Shown here: piece by piece, positions 36,324 to 45,137 of the stretch | Position numbering within the stretch: the stretch's first letter is position 1 | How the letters are laid out: each line of letters begins with the position of its first letter | Assembly (NCBI RefSeq): GCF_009068765.1 | Contig: NZ_CP035534.1 | Location: forward strand, 496,001 to 560,000 | DNA length: 64,000 bases | From: Sulfurimonas hydrogeniphila | GTDB lineage: Bacteria > Campylobacterota > Campylobacteria > Campylobacterales > Sulfurimonadaceae | Direction of reading: 5' to 3' | Program-made: the position numbers and the translations under genes | The notes under the pieces: model-generated | Seen by the model: only the letters and a program-made list of their open reading frames with translations | Database searches by the model: none | What the model was told of the DNA's origin: nothing

Positions 36324-37459
36324 GAGTAGAAAAACTGTCAAATGAAATAAATATAAAAGATGCATTGCAAAAGCTTGGTGTTGATTCGGGCGGTATTACA
36401 ATTTTGGCGTCAAAAGCAACAATGCATATTTTATATATATATGATTTGCATGTAGGGGCTGCCAATATTTTGAAACAGGATGCTCTCTCCATCGGGGCTG
36501 ATTTGGCTGTTCCCCGGGGGACAGTTATCGCAGCAAAGCCAAAAGTTGACTGCATACTCATTGCGAATACAAAACAGCTGAAAGTTTTGGCAAAAAAAGA
36601 GTTGGCACAACCTTTTGGACTCAAAGAGTTAGCAAAAAAACTCAAAGAGTTTGCGCAGGTTCGTCAGCCGGATGCAGTAGAAATTATGGGTATTGTTAAT
36701 GCGAATGATGACAGTTTTTACGCACAAAGCAGGCTCAAAGAAAAAGAAGCAATACAAACCATAGAGACTATGATTCAAGAGGGTGCAGATATAATAGATA
36801 TCGGTGCTGTCTCTTCTCGTCCAAATGCTCCATATGTGAGTGTAGAAGAGGAATTGGCAAGAATAGAACCGCTTTTGAGACTTATAAAAGAAGAAAAACT
36901 GTATGAAAAGGTACAATTCAGTTGTGACAGTTATGAACCAAAAGTTTTACAAAGGGCACTGGAGAGCGGTTTTAGTATTGTAAATGACATAACCGGTTTG
37001 CAAAACGATGAGGTATGCAGGCTTTGTGCGGCTTATAATGCAACAGCGGTAATCATGCATATGAAAGGAACGCCCCAAACGATGCAGAAAAACCCCCATT
37101 ATGAAAATGTCATAGAGGATGTATATGATTTCTTTAGCAAAAGAGTAGAAAAAGCTGAGAGTTTTGGAGTGAAAAAAATTGTGCTTGATGTAGGCATAGG
37201 TTTCGGAAAAAGAGTAGAAGACAATATAAGACTTTTAAATAGCCTTGAGCACTTTTTAACGCTGGGCAAGCCATTGCTGGTCGGAGCTTCCAGAAAATCC
37301 ATGATAGATAAAATTTCACCTTCTTCTGTTGAAGAAAGGCTTCCCGGCACATTGACCCTTCATCTTGAAGCAGTAAAAAACGGTGCATCCATTTTACGGG
37401 TGCATGATGTCGCCCAGCACCTGCAAGCGCTTAAAGTTTTTAAGGCCTTGCATACATAA
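36320..37459 (+). CDS. folP: Dihydropteroate synthase FolP with N-terminal extension
   Basis: 379 residues with a GTG start at 36320 overlapping the holB stop, and GGAGAG just upstream. The C-terminal 270 residues are the TIM-barrel DHPS that joins p-aminobenzoate to the pterin pyrophosphate: GIVNANDDSFYA, ADIIDIGAVSSRPNA, IVNDITGLQND, AVIMHMKGTPQTMQ, VLDVGIGFGK, VGASRKSMI. The usual NxTPDSF reads NANDDSF. The extra 110 N-terminal residues are a feature of this phylum and of unknown role. Confidence 0.93.
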   Translation: MRVEKLSNEINIKDALQKLGVDSGGITILASKATMHILYIYDLHVGAANILKQDALSIGADLAVPRGTVIAAKPKVDCILIANTKQLKVLAKKELAQPFGLKELAKKLKEFAQVRQPDAVEIMGIVNANDDSFYAQSRLKEKEAIQTIETMIQEGADIIDIGAVSSRPNAPYVSVEEELARIEPLLRLIKEEKLYEKVQFSCDSYEPKVLQRALESGFSIVNDITGLQNDEVCRLCAAYNATAVIMHMKGTPQTMQKNPHYENVIEDVYDFFSKRVEKAESFGVKKIVLDVGIGFGKRVEDNIRLLNSLEHFLTLGKPLLVGASRKSMIDKISPSSVEERLPGTLTLHLEAVKNGASILRVHDVAQHLQALKVFKALHT

Positions 37460-37479
37460 AGTATCTATTTTATGTATGC
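37450..37479. terminator. Bidirectional terminator between folP and the cyclophilin gene
   Basis: Perfect 11-base inverted repeat GCATACATAAA / TTTATGTATGC with loop GTATCTAT. It overlaps both convergent stop codons (folP 37457-37459, ppi from 37465). TTTGATTATTT follows on the plus strand. Confidence 0.6.
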
Positions 37480-38010
37480 TTTGATTATTTCCTGACGTTC
37501 CAGCGGTCTGTCTCCGCCAGAACGTCCGGAGGTAGCGACATTGTTTAGTTTTTGCAAAGTTTGCATGGATTTTTGATTTGCAACCTTTCCAAAAATTGTA
37601 TAGCCGCCGTTAAGCCATGGTGTCGGAGCTGTTGTGATAAAAAACTGACTGCCGTTTGTATTTGGACCTCTGTTTGCCATTGCCAAAATACCGGGTTTGT
37701 CAAAAACAAGATTTGCTTTGAATTCATCCTTAAACTCTTTATGCCAGATGCTTTCACCGCCTCTGCCGCTTTCAGTCGGATCACCGCCTTGAATCATAAA
37801 ATTGTGAATGATTCGGTGAAAAGCAACACCGTTGTAATAGCCTTCCTTTACATGTGTAAGAAAGTTCTCAACCGCCAAAGGTGCCGCATCTGGAAAAAGT
37901 TCAAGTTCTATATTTCCCTGTGTTGTTTGCAGGACAACATGCGGATTATTCTCAGTTGAAAACAAAAGAGTCGTATAGAGTAATACCAGTGCCAGTAAAA
38001 TTCGTTTCAT
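37465..38010 (-). CDS. Exported cyclophilin-type peptidyl-prolyl isomerase
   Basis: 181 residues with a signal peptide (MKRILLALVLLYTTLLFS). The cyclophilin core shows FHRIIHNFMIQGGDPT (catalytic Arg, Phe and Gln), LAMANRGPNTNGSQFFITTA and GGYTIFGKV. It catalyses proline isomerisation during folding, here probably in the periplasm. It lies 11 bases after msrB on the same strand. Confidence 0.93.
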   Translation of the reverse strand: MKRILLALVLLYTTLLFSTENNPHVVLQTTQGNIELELFPDAAPLAVENFLTHVKEGYYNGVAFHRIIHNFMIQGGDPTESGRGGESIWHKEFKDEFKANLVFDKPGILAMANRGPNTNGSQFFITTAPTPWLNGGYTIFGKVANQKSMQTLQKLNNVATSGRSGGDRPLERQEIIKAYIK

Positions 38011-38021
38011 TAAAAAGCTCC

Positions 38022-38408
38022 TTATTCTTCTTCAAAGTCTAAACATACAGAGTTGATGCAGTATCGCAATCCCGTAGGCTCAGGACCATCAGGAAAAAGA
38101 TGGCCTAAGTGAGCATCACAACTGCTGCATCTGACTTCTGTACGAATCATACCGTGTGACATATCCTTTATTTCAGTGACAGCCCCTTCAACAGCTTCAT
38201 AATAACTTGGCCAGCCTGTTCCTGAATCAAATTTTGTACCTGATTCAAAAAGCGGGGCACCACAACAGATACATTTGTAAATACCATCACTTTTGTTATC
38301 ATAATATTTTCCGGAAAAAGGGGCTTCTGTGCCGTTTTTTCGGCATACCGAAAAAGCTTCAGGACTCAGAATTTTTTTCCATTCATCTTCACTCTTTGTT
38401 ATTTTCAT
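38022..38408 (-). CDS. msrB: Peptide methionine-R-sulfoxide reductase MsrB
   Basis: 128 residues. The zinc-binding pairs are CICCGAP and [10 protein letters not shown]. The catalytic Cys is in [23 protein letters not shown] is the substrate-pocket motif. MsrB reduces the R epimer of methionine sulfoxide in oxidatively damaged proteins. There is no signal peptide. AAGGAAATT precedes the ATG. It is upstream of the cyclophilin gene, probably in one transcript. Confidence 0.95.
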   Translation of the reverse strand: MKITKSEDEWKKILSPEAFSVCRKNGTEAPFSGKYYDNKSDGIYKCICCGAPLFESGTKFDSGTGWPSYYEAVEGAVTEIKDMSHGMIRTEVRCSSCDAHLGHLFPDGPEPTGLRYCINSVCLDFEEE

Positions 38409-38503
38409 TGAATTTCCTTATGCTTTTTGCGTAGTATAGCAAGTCTGTTTTGTATTTTATATAAAAGGAGGGTTTTGTTCAAAAATTATAGGGGAAAAGA
38501 AAG

Positions 38504-38534
38504 AATAGTACTGCTTCTCAAAAGCAATACTATT
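38504..38534 (-). terminator. Rho-independent terminator of the HU gene
   Basis: AATAGTACTGCTT (38504-38516) pairs with AAGCAATACTATT (38522-38534). On the minus-strand transcript all 13 positions pair, with one G-U. CTTTCTTTTCCCC follows. It lies 7 bases past the hup stop. Confidence 0.75.
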
Positions 38535-38540
38535 AAATAG

Positions 38541-38825
38541 TTATTTACCAGCTGCAACGCGGTCTTTAAGACCTTTACCTGCTTTAAACTTAGGAACCAT
38601 TTTATCTTGAGTCGTATAAGTTTTATCTGTACCCGGAACTTTACCGGTTTTACCTTTTTGAAGTACTGCCGCAAAACTACCAAAACCAACGAGAGAAACA
38701 TCTTCCCCTTTTACTAAGGCTTCGATTACTGCTTCAGTGAAAGCTTTAATTGCATTTTCAGCTTCAACTTTAGTTTTGTAGTTTCCGTGTTCTTGTACTA
38801 ACTCAACGAATTGTGCTTTATTCAT
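38541..38825 (-). CDS. hup: HU-family DNA-binding protein
   Basis: 94 residues, a dimeric nucleoid protein. The dimerisation helices (MNKAQFVELVQEHGNYKTKV), SLVGFGSF and the extended DNA-binding arm ending in VPKFKAGKGLKDRV are typical of HU rather than IHF. It is followed by a strong terminator, so it is likely monocistronic and highly expressed. Confidence 0.96.
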   Translation of the reverse strand: MNKAQFVELVQEHGNYKTKVEAENAIKAFTEAVIEALVKGEDVSLVGFGSFAAVLQKGKTGKVPGTDKTYTTQDKMVPKFKAGKGLKDRVAAGK

Positions 38826-38884
38826 AAATTTACCCTTGGATTAAGATTTGCCCTGAAATAATTCAGCTACAGATACTTTATAGT

Positions 38885-39118
38885 TTATTTGCTTAAATTT
38901 TTCTTCTTTTTGGTGTATTTAAGAAGAAAATCTGAAATTTTTGTTTCTTTTAGTCCACATTTAGCCTGTTTTAAGAGCTTTTTGAAATTTAGAGTCGTTT
39001 TAGGCATCATAATTAAAGCTGATAAATCTTTGATTTTTTTGTATTTATTTGTTGATGTATGTATTGATAAAAACACATCTTCAAGACCATCTCTTTCATT
39101 TTTAGTCAGTATCCCCAT
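38885..39118 (-). CDS. Small basic protein of unknown function
   Basis: 77 residues, Lys-rich, with a C-terminal KYTKKKKNLSK. There is no membrane segment. It starts 4 bases after the HTH gene stop, so the two form an operon. The N-terminus (MGILTKNERDGLEDVFLSIH) looks conserved in style, but I do not recognise a family. Possible roles include a partner of the upstream regulator. Confidence 0.6.
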   Translation of the reverse strand: MGILTKNERDGLEDVFLSIHTSTNKYKKIKDLSALIMMPKTTLNFKKLLKQAKCGLKETKISDFLLKYTKKKKNLSK

Positions 39119-39122
39119 TCCG

Positions 39123-39362
39123 CTACTCCTCTAATCTGTTGATTTTTCTTACAGCCCTGATAATTTCATCATCATCTAATTTACCTAACATTTTTATAAC
39201 AGTTGCCGCAGCCTGTGGTTTGGCACGTCCCAGTTTCCAGTCCTGATATGTACGCATAGAAATCCCCAGACTTTTAGCCATATCTTTAAGGGAAATCTTT
39301 TTCCCATTGTATTGAGACTCTATTGAGTTATGGAGGATGTTAAATAAATCATTTATTTGCAT
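39123..39362 (-). CDS. Small helix-turn-helix DNA-binding protein
   Basis: 79 residues. Residues 20-55 (GKKISLKDMAKSLGISMRTY, then QDWKLGRAKPQAAA) form a helix-turn-helix resembling Cro/CI-type or resolvase-type readers. It has no other domain. An AT-rich 200-base upstream region contains inverted repeats with ATACGG half-sites that could be its operator. First gene of a two-gene operon. Autoregulation is inference. Confidence 0.7.
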   Translation of the reverse strand: MQINDLFNILHNSIESQYNGKKISLKDMAKSLGISMRTYQDWKLGRAKPQAAATVIKMLGKLDDDEIIRAVRKINRLEE

Positions 39363-39372
39363 AAAAAATATT

Positions 39373-39514
39373 ATACGGAATAAATACTTAAATATACATT
39401 TTTTATAATATAAATTGATAATTATCGTATGATAAATATTGATTAATGTGTATTATATAATTTATATATATTATAATGATGTATTTAATGTATTTTGTAT
39501 ACGGATTACCGTAT
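39373..39514. promoter_or_regulatory. Operator-like inverted repeats in the AT-rich spacer upstream of the HTH gene
   Basis: The 39363-39563 spacer is extremely AT-rich. It contains ATACGG at 39373-39378, the inverted repeat TTATC-GTAT-GATAA at 39422-39435, and the inverted repeat ATACGG-ATTA-CCGTAT at 39499-39514. The shared ATACGG/CCGTAT half-site stands out in a GC-poor background. The layout suits binding by the small HTH protein encoded next to it. Confidence 0.4.
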
Positions 39515-39563
39515 GTAAAGAGTATGGAATTTTGAAGAATAAACAGAGAAAATTAAAAAAATA

Positions 39564-41243
39564 CTATTTTTCTTCGATAACTATGGATTTTGCGACAGGG
39601 TGAAGGGTGATGATGTTTTCTTGTATTTCAAGATAAAAGGGAGGATAGAATTTTGCATCTGTTTTGTAGGCTATTTCATGGGCATTGTCAATAGTAAAGA
39701 CAATGTTGTTTAAACCTTTGAAAGGTTCTTTGACAGTAATTTTTGCATTTTTGTAGGCGTTGTGTATTGCCTCTTTTTCTTTTTTAAGGCGTGTAATCTC
39801 TTTTTCCAGCTCTTCAACTTTACTTAAGTTGTGTCTTTTTGCTCCTTCTAATTTATGCCTGAGTTCCTTGATATCTTTGTCTATAAATTGCAGTTTGCTT
39901 TGCACTATTGGGACATCACGGTAGTTTATTTTAAAGAGATTGTCTTCACCGGATACAAGCCGGACGGTAATAGAATTCGAAGCATAAACTTTTAGATTGT
40001 TTTTCACGTGCTTGATGGTAACATCCTGGGCGTAAACAGCACCCCCTATGGAAGCCTCAATTTCTACAGTGGTTGCATGTACCACACCGCCTTCAAGCAG
40101 AGAAATTTTCCCCTCATGGCATCGTAATGTACCTTTATGTCTGTTAATGGTTGCATATTTTGCATACTGGAGTGAGTCCTGGTGGGTAGCTCCCTCAATT
40201 TCAAGGGTTATCGCTTCAAGACGGCTTTTTGCTCCCACAAAACCGTTTACATGTATTCTCTCTGAAACAAGTGTCACCCCTTCTTTTATGGTATCCCTTG
40301 CTGTATCATGCTGTGTCACCACTATTTCAATATTATTGTCTTCGAGGTCTTCTACAAGGTCTTTGTGCTTTGTGATTTCACTGACTTTTATGCGATTGTC
40401 AACAAGAAGTTCTTTGCCGTCATAATGTACATATCCGCGTATTTTGCTTATATATTTTTTTGATGTTGCATTTTCCTCTATTCTAATAGATTTTTCATCA
40501 ACATCTGCCTGCAGGTCATCCATGTTGTTGGCAAAATTTGCGTCTATATATTCACCAAAAGCATTGAGTCCGTTTTGTCCGTATACAGGCTTTTTATACT
40601 CAACAAGAAGTTCATTTTCATCTACTTCAATAACTTCGCCTGTATGTGCTTTTTCTTTAAACCAAAAAATAAGTTTACCCGGACGTGTGAGAACAGGCTC
40701 TATTCCTTCAAACAGAGGAATTTTGACACGTTTGACAAATTTTCCTGCATATATGTACTTCACTAAAATTTTCAGAGATTTTTTCATCTCTTCATCAAAG
40801 ATGTTCACAAGTATTTTATGATACGCTTTGATTTTGTTGCATTCTCTAAAGAGTATTTTTAACAACTCAACAGGCTGATGTGATTTATAGGGAATTTTTG
40901 AATCCGGTGACAGTATCAAAAAAGGATGTGTGAAAAATTTTGAAAAATCTATAGTATATTCAAGTTCAAGATCTCTTTTTTCTTTTTTCATCAGCGAGAC
41001 AGTATAGCGCTGTTGAAATTCCACATGTTCATTGAGTATTTTTTCTTTATCTTTGTATTTTTCCTGTATCTCTTTGCTGTAAAGTTCAAAAGAAGTGCTG
41101 GCATTGCTTTTTATATATGTTTCTGTCTTGTTTATAACAAAGTCACATTCTGATGGAAGAATAAAATTTTCTTGCGCAAATGTTTGCAATGCTTCTTTGA
41201 TATGACGGGTTTTTATAATTTTATGTTCTGTTTTTTTTGGCAT
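39564..41243 (-). CDS. DUF342/FapA-family protein
   Basis: 559 residues. The central region (about 180-430) has the repetitive beta-helix character of DUF342/FapA proteins (VYGQNGLNAFGEYIDA, ISKIRGYVHYDGKELLVD, AITLEIEGATHQDS, GGAVYAQDVTIKHV). A coiled coil follows at about 460-505. The family is named after a flagellar assembly protein and resembles polymerising scaffolds. It is the last gene of a three-gene unit, starting 3 bases from the stop of the preceding gene. A flagellar role here is not shown. Confidence 0.75.
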   Translation of the reverse strand: MPKKTEHKIIKTRHIKEALQTFAQENFILPSECDFVINKTETYIKSNASTSFELYSKEIQEKYKDKEKILNEHVEFQQRYTVSLMKKEKRDLELEYTIDFSKFFTHPFLILSPDSKIPYKSHQPVELLKILFRECNKIKAYHKILVNIFDEEMKKSLKILVKYIYAGKFVKRVKIPLFEGIEPVLTRPGKLIFWFKEKAHTGEVIEVDENELLVEYKKPVYGQNGLNAFGEYIDANFANNMDDLQADVDEKSIRIEENATSKKYISKIRGYVHYDGKELLVDNRIKVSEITKHKDLVEDLEDNNIEIVVTQHDTARDTIKEGVTLVSERIHVNGFVGAKSRLEAITLEIEGATHQDSLQYAKYATINRHKGTLRCHEGKISLLEGGVVHATTVEIEASIGGAVYAQDVTIKHVKNNLKVYASNSITVRLVSGEDNLFKINYRDVPIVQSKLQFIDKDIKELRHKLEGAKRHNLSKVEELEKEITRLKKEKEAIHNAYKNAKITVKEPFKGLNNIVFTIDNAHEIAYKTDAKFYPPFYLEIQENIITLHPVAKSIVIEEK

Positions 41244-41246
41244 TCA

Positions 41247-41897
41247 TTAATACTCTAACAAATCACTGTAATCATACTTCGCAAAATCGAGGTAGAGTTT
41301 ACCGTTTTGTTTAATGACTCTGATATCACTGTCATACACGGCTAAAAATCTTTTTTTGATGATTTTTCTCTGGTAGGGTTCCAGATCAAGTGTTTTCAAA
41401 TAGGTTTTGAGTTCAACAATCTGGTTGTCTTTTTCCGCCTCTATGGTTTTTTGTGTTTGCGGCAAAGGTTCGACATCATGTACCGTGTTGCTGTTTTGGG
41501 CAAGAAGTTTTGTGTTGAGCAGTTCCAAAACCTGCTTTAACTGCTCGTCTTTTGTGGCATAAACTCTTTCTATTTTACTCATCTCATCACGGAGCATCTG
41601 CTCTTTGTCATTGATGAGCTTGTCTATTTTTTCTTCGAGCTGAACAATTTTAGCTTTGAGCTGCAGGTTCTCTTTTTGGTACAATGACAAAACCATGGCA
41701 ACCGTTGTCCGTGGTTTTGCAGGCGGAGTGTTTTGCTGAGGTCTTTGTTGTGGTTGCGGTGAGGCTTCCTCGGGAACAATTATGTAAACAGTGTCATCTT
41801 CAACGATATAATTTAACTTTTTGCTGCGAAGTTTTGAACTGATCATCTCTTTTGACATTTTAAATTTTTTTGAATATTCATCGAGTGTAAATTTCAT
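41247..41897 (-). CDS. Putative HTH-plus-coiled-coil protein in the cyclase/FapA operon
   Basis: 216 residues from ATG 41897, chosen for the AAGGACAG ahead of it. The first 45 residues (MKFTLDEYSKKFKMSKEMIS) look like a small helix-turn-helix. A Pro/Gln-rich linker follows, then a heptad-rich coiled coil at about 70-130, and a C-terminal segment ending VYDSDIRVIKQNGKLYLDFA. I do not recognise the family. The coiled coil could mediate assembly with the DUF342 protein. Confidence 0.6.
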   Translation of the reverse strand: MKFTLDEYSKKFKMSKEMISSKLRSKKLNYIVEDDTVYIIVPEEASPQPQQRPQQNTPPAKPRTTVAMVLSLYQKENLQLKAKIVQLEEKIDKLINDKEQMLRDEMSKIERVYATKDEQLKQVLELLNTKLLAQNSNTVHDVEPLPQTQKTIEAEKDNQIVELKTYLKTLDLEPYQRKIIKKRFLAVYDSDIRVIKQNGKLYLDFAKYDYSDLLEY

Positions 41898-41931
41898 ATA
41901 CTGTCCTTTTTGAAACACCGGGTGTTAAAAT

Positions 41932-42573
41932 TTAGAGGTGCCCTTTATAAATTGGAGGAATAATTATACCTGATTTTCTCAGCCATACACGGTATCCCTT
42001 TTTTTCATTGCCATGCTTGTCCTGAAAAGCAAAGAGGGTGGACTTTTTAAATTCTCTTTCCTGAAGGAGTTGGTTGTACTCTTTATGCACAGAAATGAAA
42101 CGTTTAAAATTGTAATATGCTTCATGAGAGATCATTACCGTTGAAATACTGAAGTCTTTAATTTCCAAGTATCGGGCACAGTCATTGAGTCCTGTGCCTA
42201 TAAAATTCTGATGCCCTAAAATGTCTGTAAATTTATTGATTCTCCCCGTATGCACTGCTATACGCAAGCCATGAAAATAGGAGAATTTCTTTGAAAGCTG
42301 CTCTGAAAAATGATGAAAGCTCAGCCCTAAAATTGTTCCGTAGCCTCTGAACTTTGGTGTGAGTATGCAGTAAAATCCGTCTCCTGTCGGGATATAACCC
42401 AAAATAAGTTCTTCTACAGGAAGTTTTGCACTTTCAAGCAGGCGTTGTATGATTTTTTTGTAACTGCGTGTCAAAAAATTGATGATTTCAAACTGTTGCT
42501 GTATGGTAAGCATTGAAAAATTAATGATATCTATTAAAACTATATCAGTATTGATTTCTTCACAAGCACTCAT
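41932..42573 (-). CDS. Class III nucleotide cyclase-like domain protein
   Basis: 213 residues. The layout fits a class III adenylate/guanylate cyclase catalytic domain. Metal-binding Asp residues are at about D15 (VLIDIINFS) and D65 (IPTGDGFYCIL). The transition-state pair N130 and R134 is in IGTGLNDCARYLE, preceded by GLRIAVHTGR. The usual base-recognition Lys (adenylate) or Glu (guanylate) four residues before the second Asp is Ile. There is no sensor or membrane domain. It is transcribed first in the unit with the coiled-coil and DUF342 genes. The product is unknown. Confidence 0.65.
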   Translation of the reverse strand: MSACEEINTDIVLIDIINFSMLTIQQQFEIINFLTRSYKKIIQRLLESAKLPVEELILGYIPTGDGFYCILTPKFRGYGTILGLSFHHFSEQLSKKFSYFHGLRIAVHTGRINKFTDILGHQNFIGTGLNDCARYLEIKDFSISTVMISHEAYYNFKRFISVHKEYNQLLQEREFKKSTLFAFQDKHGNEKKGYRVWLRKSGIIIPPIYKGHL

Positions 42574-42668
42574 CTTTATGTATCCTTTGGGATTCTGATT
42601 TTAGCATAAAGTTCTTTTAAATGAACTATATATTATAATTGTAAAATTAAATTTTTTAGGGAATTATT

Positions 42669-43748
42669 ATGAGTAATGGTGTATTGGATATTGTTAAACC
42701 CGGGGTCCTTTTTGGTGATGATGTTTTAAAAGTCTATGAATATGCAAAAGAAAATGGTTTTGCTATACCTGCTGTCAATGTTGTAAATACTGACTCTGTC
42801 AACGGTGTATTGGAAGCTGCTGCAAAAGCCGACTCTCCTGTGATTATACAGTTCAGTAACGGGGGTGCTTCCTACTATGCAGGCAAAGGTTTAAGCAATG
42901 ATGGTGAAAAAGCAGCAATTATTGGAGCGGTGGCCGGTGCGATTCATACACATATGATGGCAGAGGCTTACGGTGTTGCGGTGATTCTGCATACTGACCA
43001 TGCCTCAAAAAAGCTGCTTCCGTGGATAAATGCTCTGCTTGAAGCAGGTGAGAGTTATTACAAAACACAGGGAAAACCGCTGTTTTCTTCCCATATGCTT
43101 GATCTCTCAGAAGAGTCTTTAAATGAAAACATCGGTACATGTAAAGCCTATTTTGAAAGAATGAACAAAATCGGTATGAGCATCGAAATAGAGCTAGGCT
43201 GTACAGGCGGAGAAGAAGACGGTGTGGACAACACAAACATTGACAATGCACTTTTATATACCCAACCCGAAGAGGTGGCTCTTGCCTATAAAGAGTTGAG
43301 TGAAATTTCTCCAAATTTTACAATAGCCGCTTCCTTTGGAAATGTACACGGTGTTTACAAGCCGGGAAATGTACAGTTGACACCTAAGATACTAGACAAT
43401 TCACAAAAATATATTCAGGAAAAACTGCATACAAAAGAGAAACCTGTCAACTTTGTATTTCACGGCGGTTCAGGATCTTTGCCTTCAGAAATCAGTGAAG
43501 CGATCAGTTACGGTGTTGTAAAAATGAATATCGATACCGATACTCAGTGGGCAACATGGAACGGCGTTCGTCAGTATATAGAAAAGTATCATGATTATCT
43601 TCAGAGTCAAATCGGAAATCCGGAAGGTGAAGACAAACCGAACAAAAAATACTATGATCCAAGAAAATGGCTGCGTGCCGGACAGGAAGGTCTGGTTGAG
43701 CGTGTTATTCAGGCCTATAAAGACTTGAATGCCATGAACAGAAACTAA
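42669..43748 (+). CDS. fbaA: Class II fructose-bisphosphate aldolase
   Basis: 359 residues, a zinc-dependent aldolase of glycolysis and gluconeogenesis. Zinc ligands and the active site are visible in HTDHASKKLLPW, IEIELGCTGGEEDGV, NVHGVYKPGN, FVFHGGSGS and VKMNIDTDTQWA. The length matches the class IIA long form. TATAAT at 42634-42639 could be its -10 box. It is a single gene, ending 4 bases into a convergent neighbour. Confidence 0.95.
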   Translation: MSNGVLDIVKPGVLFGDDVLKVYEYAKENGFAIPAVNVVNTDSVNGVLEAAAKADSPVIIQFSNGGASYYAGKGLSNDGEKAAIIGAVAGAIHTHMMAEAYGVAVILHTDHASKKLLPWINALLEAGESYYKTQGKPLFSSHMLDLSEESLNENIGTCKAYFERMNKIGMSIEIELGCTGGEEDGVDNTNIDNALLYTQPEEVALAYKELSEISPNFTIAASFGNVHGVYKPGNVQLTPKILDNSQKYIQEKLHTKEKPVNFVFHGGSGSLPSEISEAISYGVVKMNIDTDTQWATWNGVRQYIEKYHDYLQSQIGNPEGEDKPNKKYYDPRKWLRAGQEGLVERVIQAYKDLNAMNRN

Positions 43749-44092
43749 GAGTGCAGTTTTTTGTGAATATCCCTGATACTTTTTGTATCAGGATTTTTTG
43801 TATAGTGTATATGTAACAGCTGTCTTAGTTTGTTTTCATTAAATCTCCAAAAATGCTCTTTGTCAAAATCTTCGTGTTTTGTGACCATTTCATGCAACTC
43901 TTTTTCTGTGAGTTCTCCATGACTGCCTTTTATGATTTTTAAAATCAAATCCATTAATTCTGTCTGTGCCTGAGGGGTTGTGTCATCATCTTTGAGTTGT
44001 TTTGTCGGCATAAATTTATACATTTTCCATGCACTCAGACCGAGACCGAGTAAAAAAGCAATCATCATCCAAGAAGAGAGTGAAAGTTCCAT
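43745..44092 (-). CDS. Small membrane-anchored protein of unknown function
   Basis: About 115 residues from ATG 44092, preferred because AAAAGGA lies just ahead; a TTG at 44113 would overlap that ribosome site. One N-terminal transmembrane helix (SWMMIAFLLGLGLSAWKMY) is followed by a cytoplasmic region that is acidic, then basic and His-rich (LHIHYTKNPDTKSIRDIHKK). I do not recognise a family. It overlaps the fbaA stop by 4 bases. Confidence 0.6.
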   Translation of the reverse strand: MELSLSSWMMIAFLLGLGLSAWKMYKFMPTKQLKDDDTTPQAQTELMDLILKIIKGSHGELTEKELHEMVTKHEDFDKEHFWRFNENKLRQLLHIHYTKNPDTKSIRDIHKKLHS

Positions 44093-44143
44093 TAATATCC
44101 TTTTTTTGCTCAATTATAGGCTTATTTTGATAAAATTCCAGTT

Positions 44144-44854
44144 ATGAATGATAAAGTATTTACAAAACCGATAAAAAAACAGTTTGAATTTGATGAAGAA
44201 GTGGCAGCTGTCTTTGATGATATGCTCGAGCGGAGTGTTCCTTTTTACAAAGAGGCGCAAAAAATTACAGAATTTTTTGCACTGAAAAACCTGAATGAAA
44301 ATGGGAGAGTCTATGATCTTGGCTGTTCAACCGCATCAACACTGCTGAGTATTCACAGAAAACTCTCAAACAAGGCAGAGCTTATAGGTCTTGACAATTC
44401 TGAAGCAATGCTCACGCGTGCAAGAAAGAAATGCGAAGCGTATGGTGCCGACATAAAAGTTTGCAATGCGGATATATTGAGCTATGATTATAAAGAGGCA
44501 GATGTTTTTATCAGTAACTATACTCTGCAATTTATTCGTCCTCTTGTTCGTGAAGAGCTGGTAAAAAAAATAGCCGTTTCATTAAAAAAAGAGGGTGTAT
44601 TTATATTTAGCGAAAAAGTCATCTCTCATCATCCCAAACTCAACAAAGAGTTGATTGAATGTTATTATGATTTTAAAAAAGCGCAGGGCTATTCCGAGTA
44701 TGAAATCATGCAAAAACGCGAAGCTCTGGAAAATGTACTGGTGCCTTACAGTGAAGAAGAAAATATAAAAATGGCATTAAATGCAGGTTTCTCTCATTGT
44801 GAAGTACTTTTACGCTGGGCAAATTTTGCTACTTTTATTGCTGTAAAAGAGTAG
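44144..44854 (+). CDS. cmoA: Carboxy-SAM synthase CmoA
   Basis: 236 residues. CmoA converts SAM and prephenate to carboxy-SAM, used for the 5-oxyacetyl-uridine modification at the tRNA wobble position. [20 protein letters not shown], the SAM motif [15 protein letters not shown] and [14 protein letters not shown] are family features. The partner CmoB is not in the window. Confidence 0.92.
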   Translation: MNDKVFTKPIKKQFEFDEEVAAVFDDMLERSVPFYKEAQKITEFFALKNLNENGRVYDLGCSTASTLLSIHRKLSNKAELIGLDNSEAMLTRARKKCEAYGADIKVCNADILSYDYKEADVFISNYTLQFIRPLVREELVKKIAVSLKKEGVFIFSEKVISHHPKLNKELIECYYDFKKAQGYSEYEIMQKREALENVLVPYSEEENIKMALNAGFSHCEVLLRWANFATFIAVKE

Positions 44855-44857
44855 AAC

Positions 44858-45112
44858 CTACCAGACGTTTTTTTCTGCTTTTGGCTGCTCTTTTTCACCA
44901 AAAAAACTTTTGACTTTTGCGCTGCTTTTTTTTATTTCTTTGCCCATTGTCTCATAGGTAATGATGTCATCATCTCCGCACTCTTTGTGATAATATCCCT
45001 GAAAATCGTAGTACTCTTTGCAGTCACTGTAGTATTTTGCAGAAATCCCGTGTTTGTTTAGACAGCCGTTAAAAAAAAGCATGAATAAAACTAATAAATA
45101 TATGCGTATCAT
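44858..45112 (-). CDS. Small lipoprotein of unknown function
   Basis: About 84 residues from ATG 45112, preceded by GGAG; the TTG at 45124 is part of that ribosome site. The N-terminus (IRIYLLVLFMLFFNGC) is a lipoprotein signal with the Cys acylation site. The mature part has two further Cys and a Lys/Glu-rich tail. It lies 25 bases after nth on the same strand, so it is probably co-transcribed. No family is recognised. Confidence 0.6.
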   Translation of the reverse strand: MIRIYLLVLFMLFFNGCLNKHGISAKYYSDCKEYYDFQGYYHKECGDDDIITYETMGKEIKKSSAKVKSFFGEKEQPKAEKNVW

Positions 45113-45137
45113 AATAATCTCCAAGCACTTTGCATAC

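Noticed and set aside
39363-39563. AT-rich spacer as a replication origin
   Set aside because: No cluster of DnaA-box-like sequences was found and dnaA is not adjacent; operator-like repeats explain the structure better.
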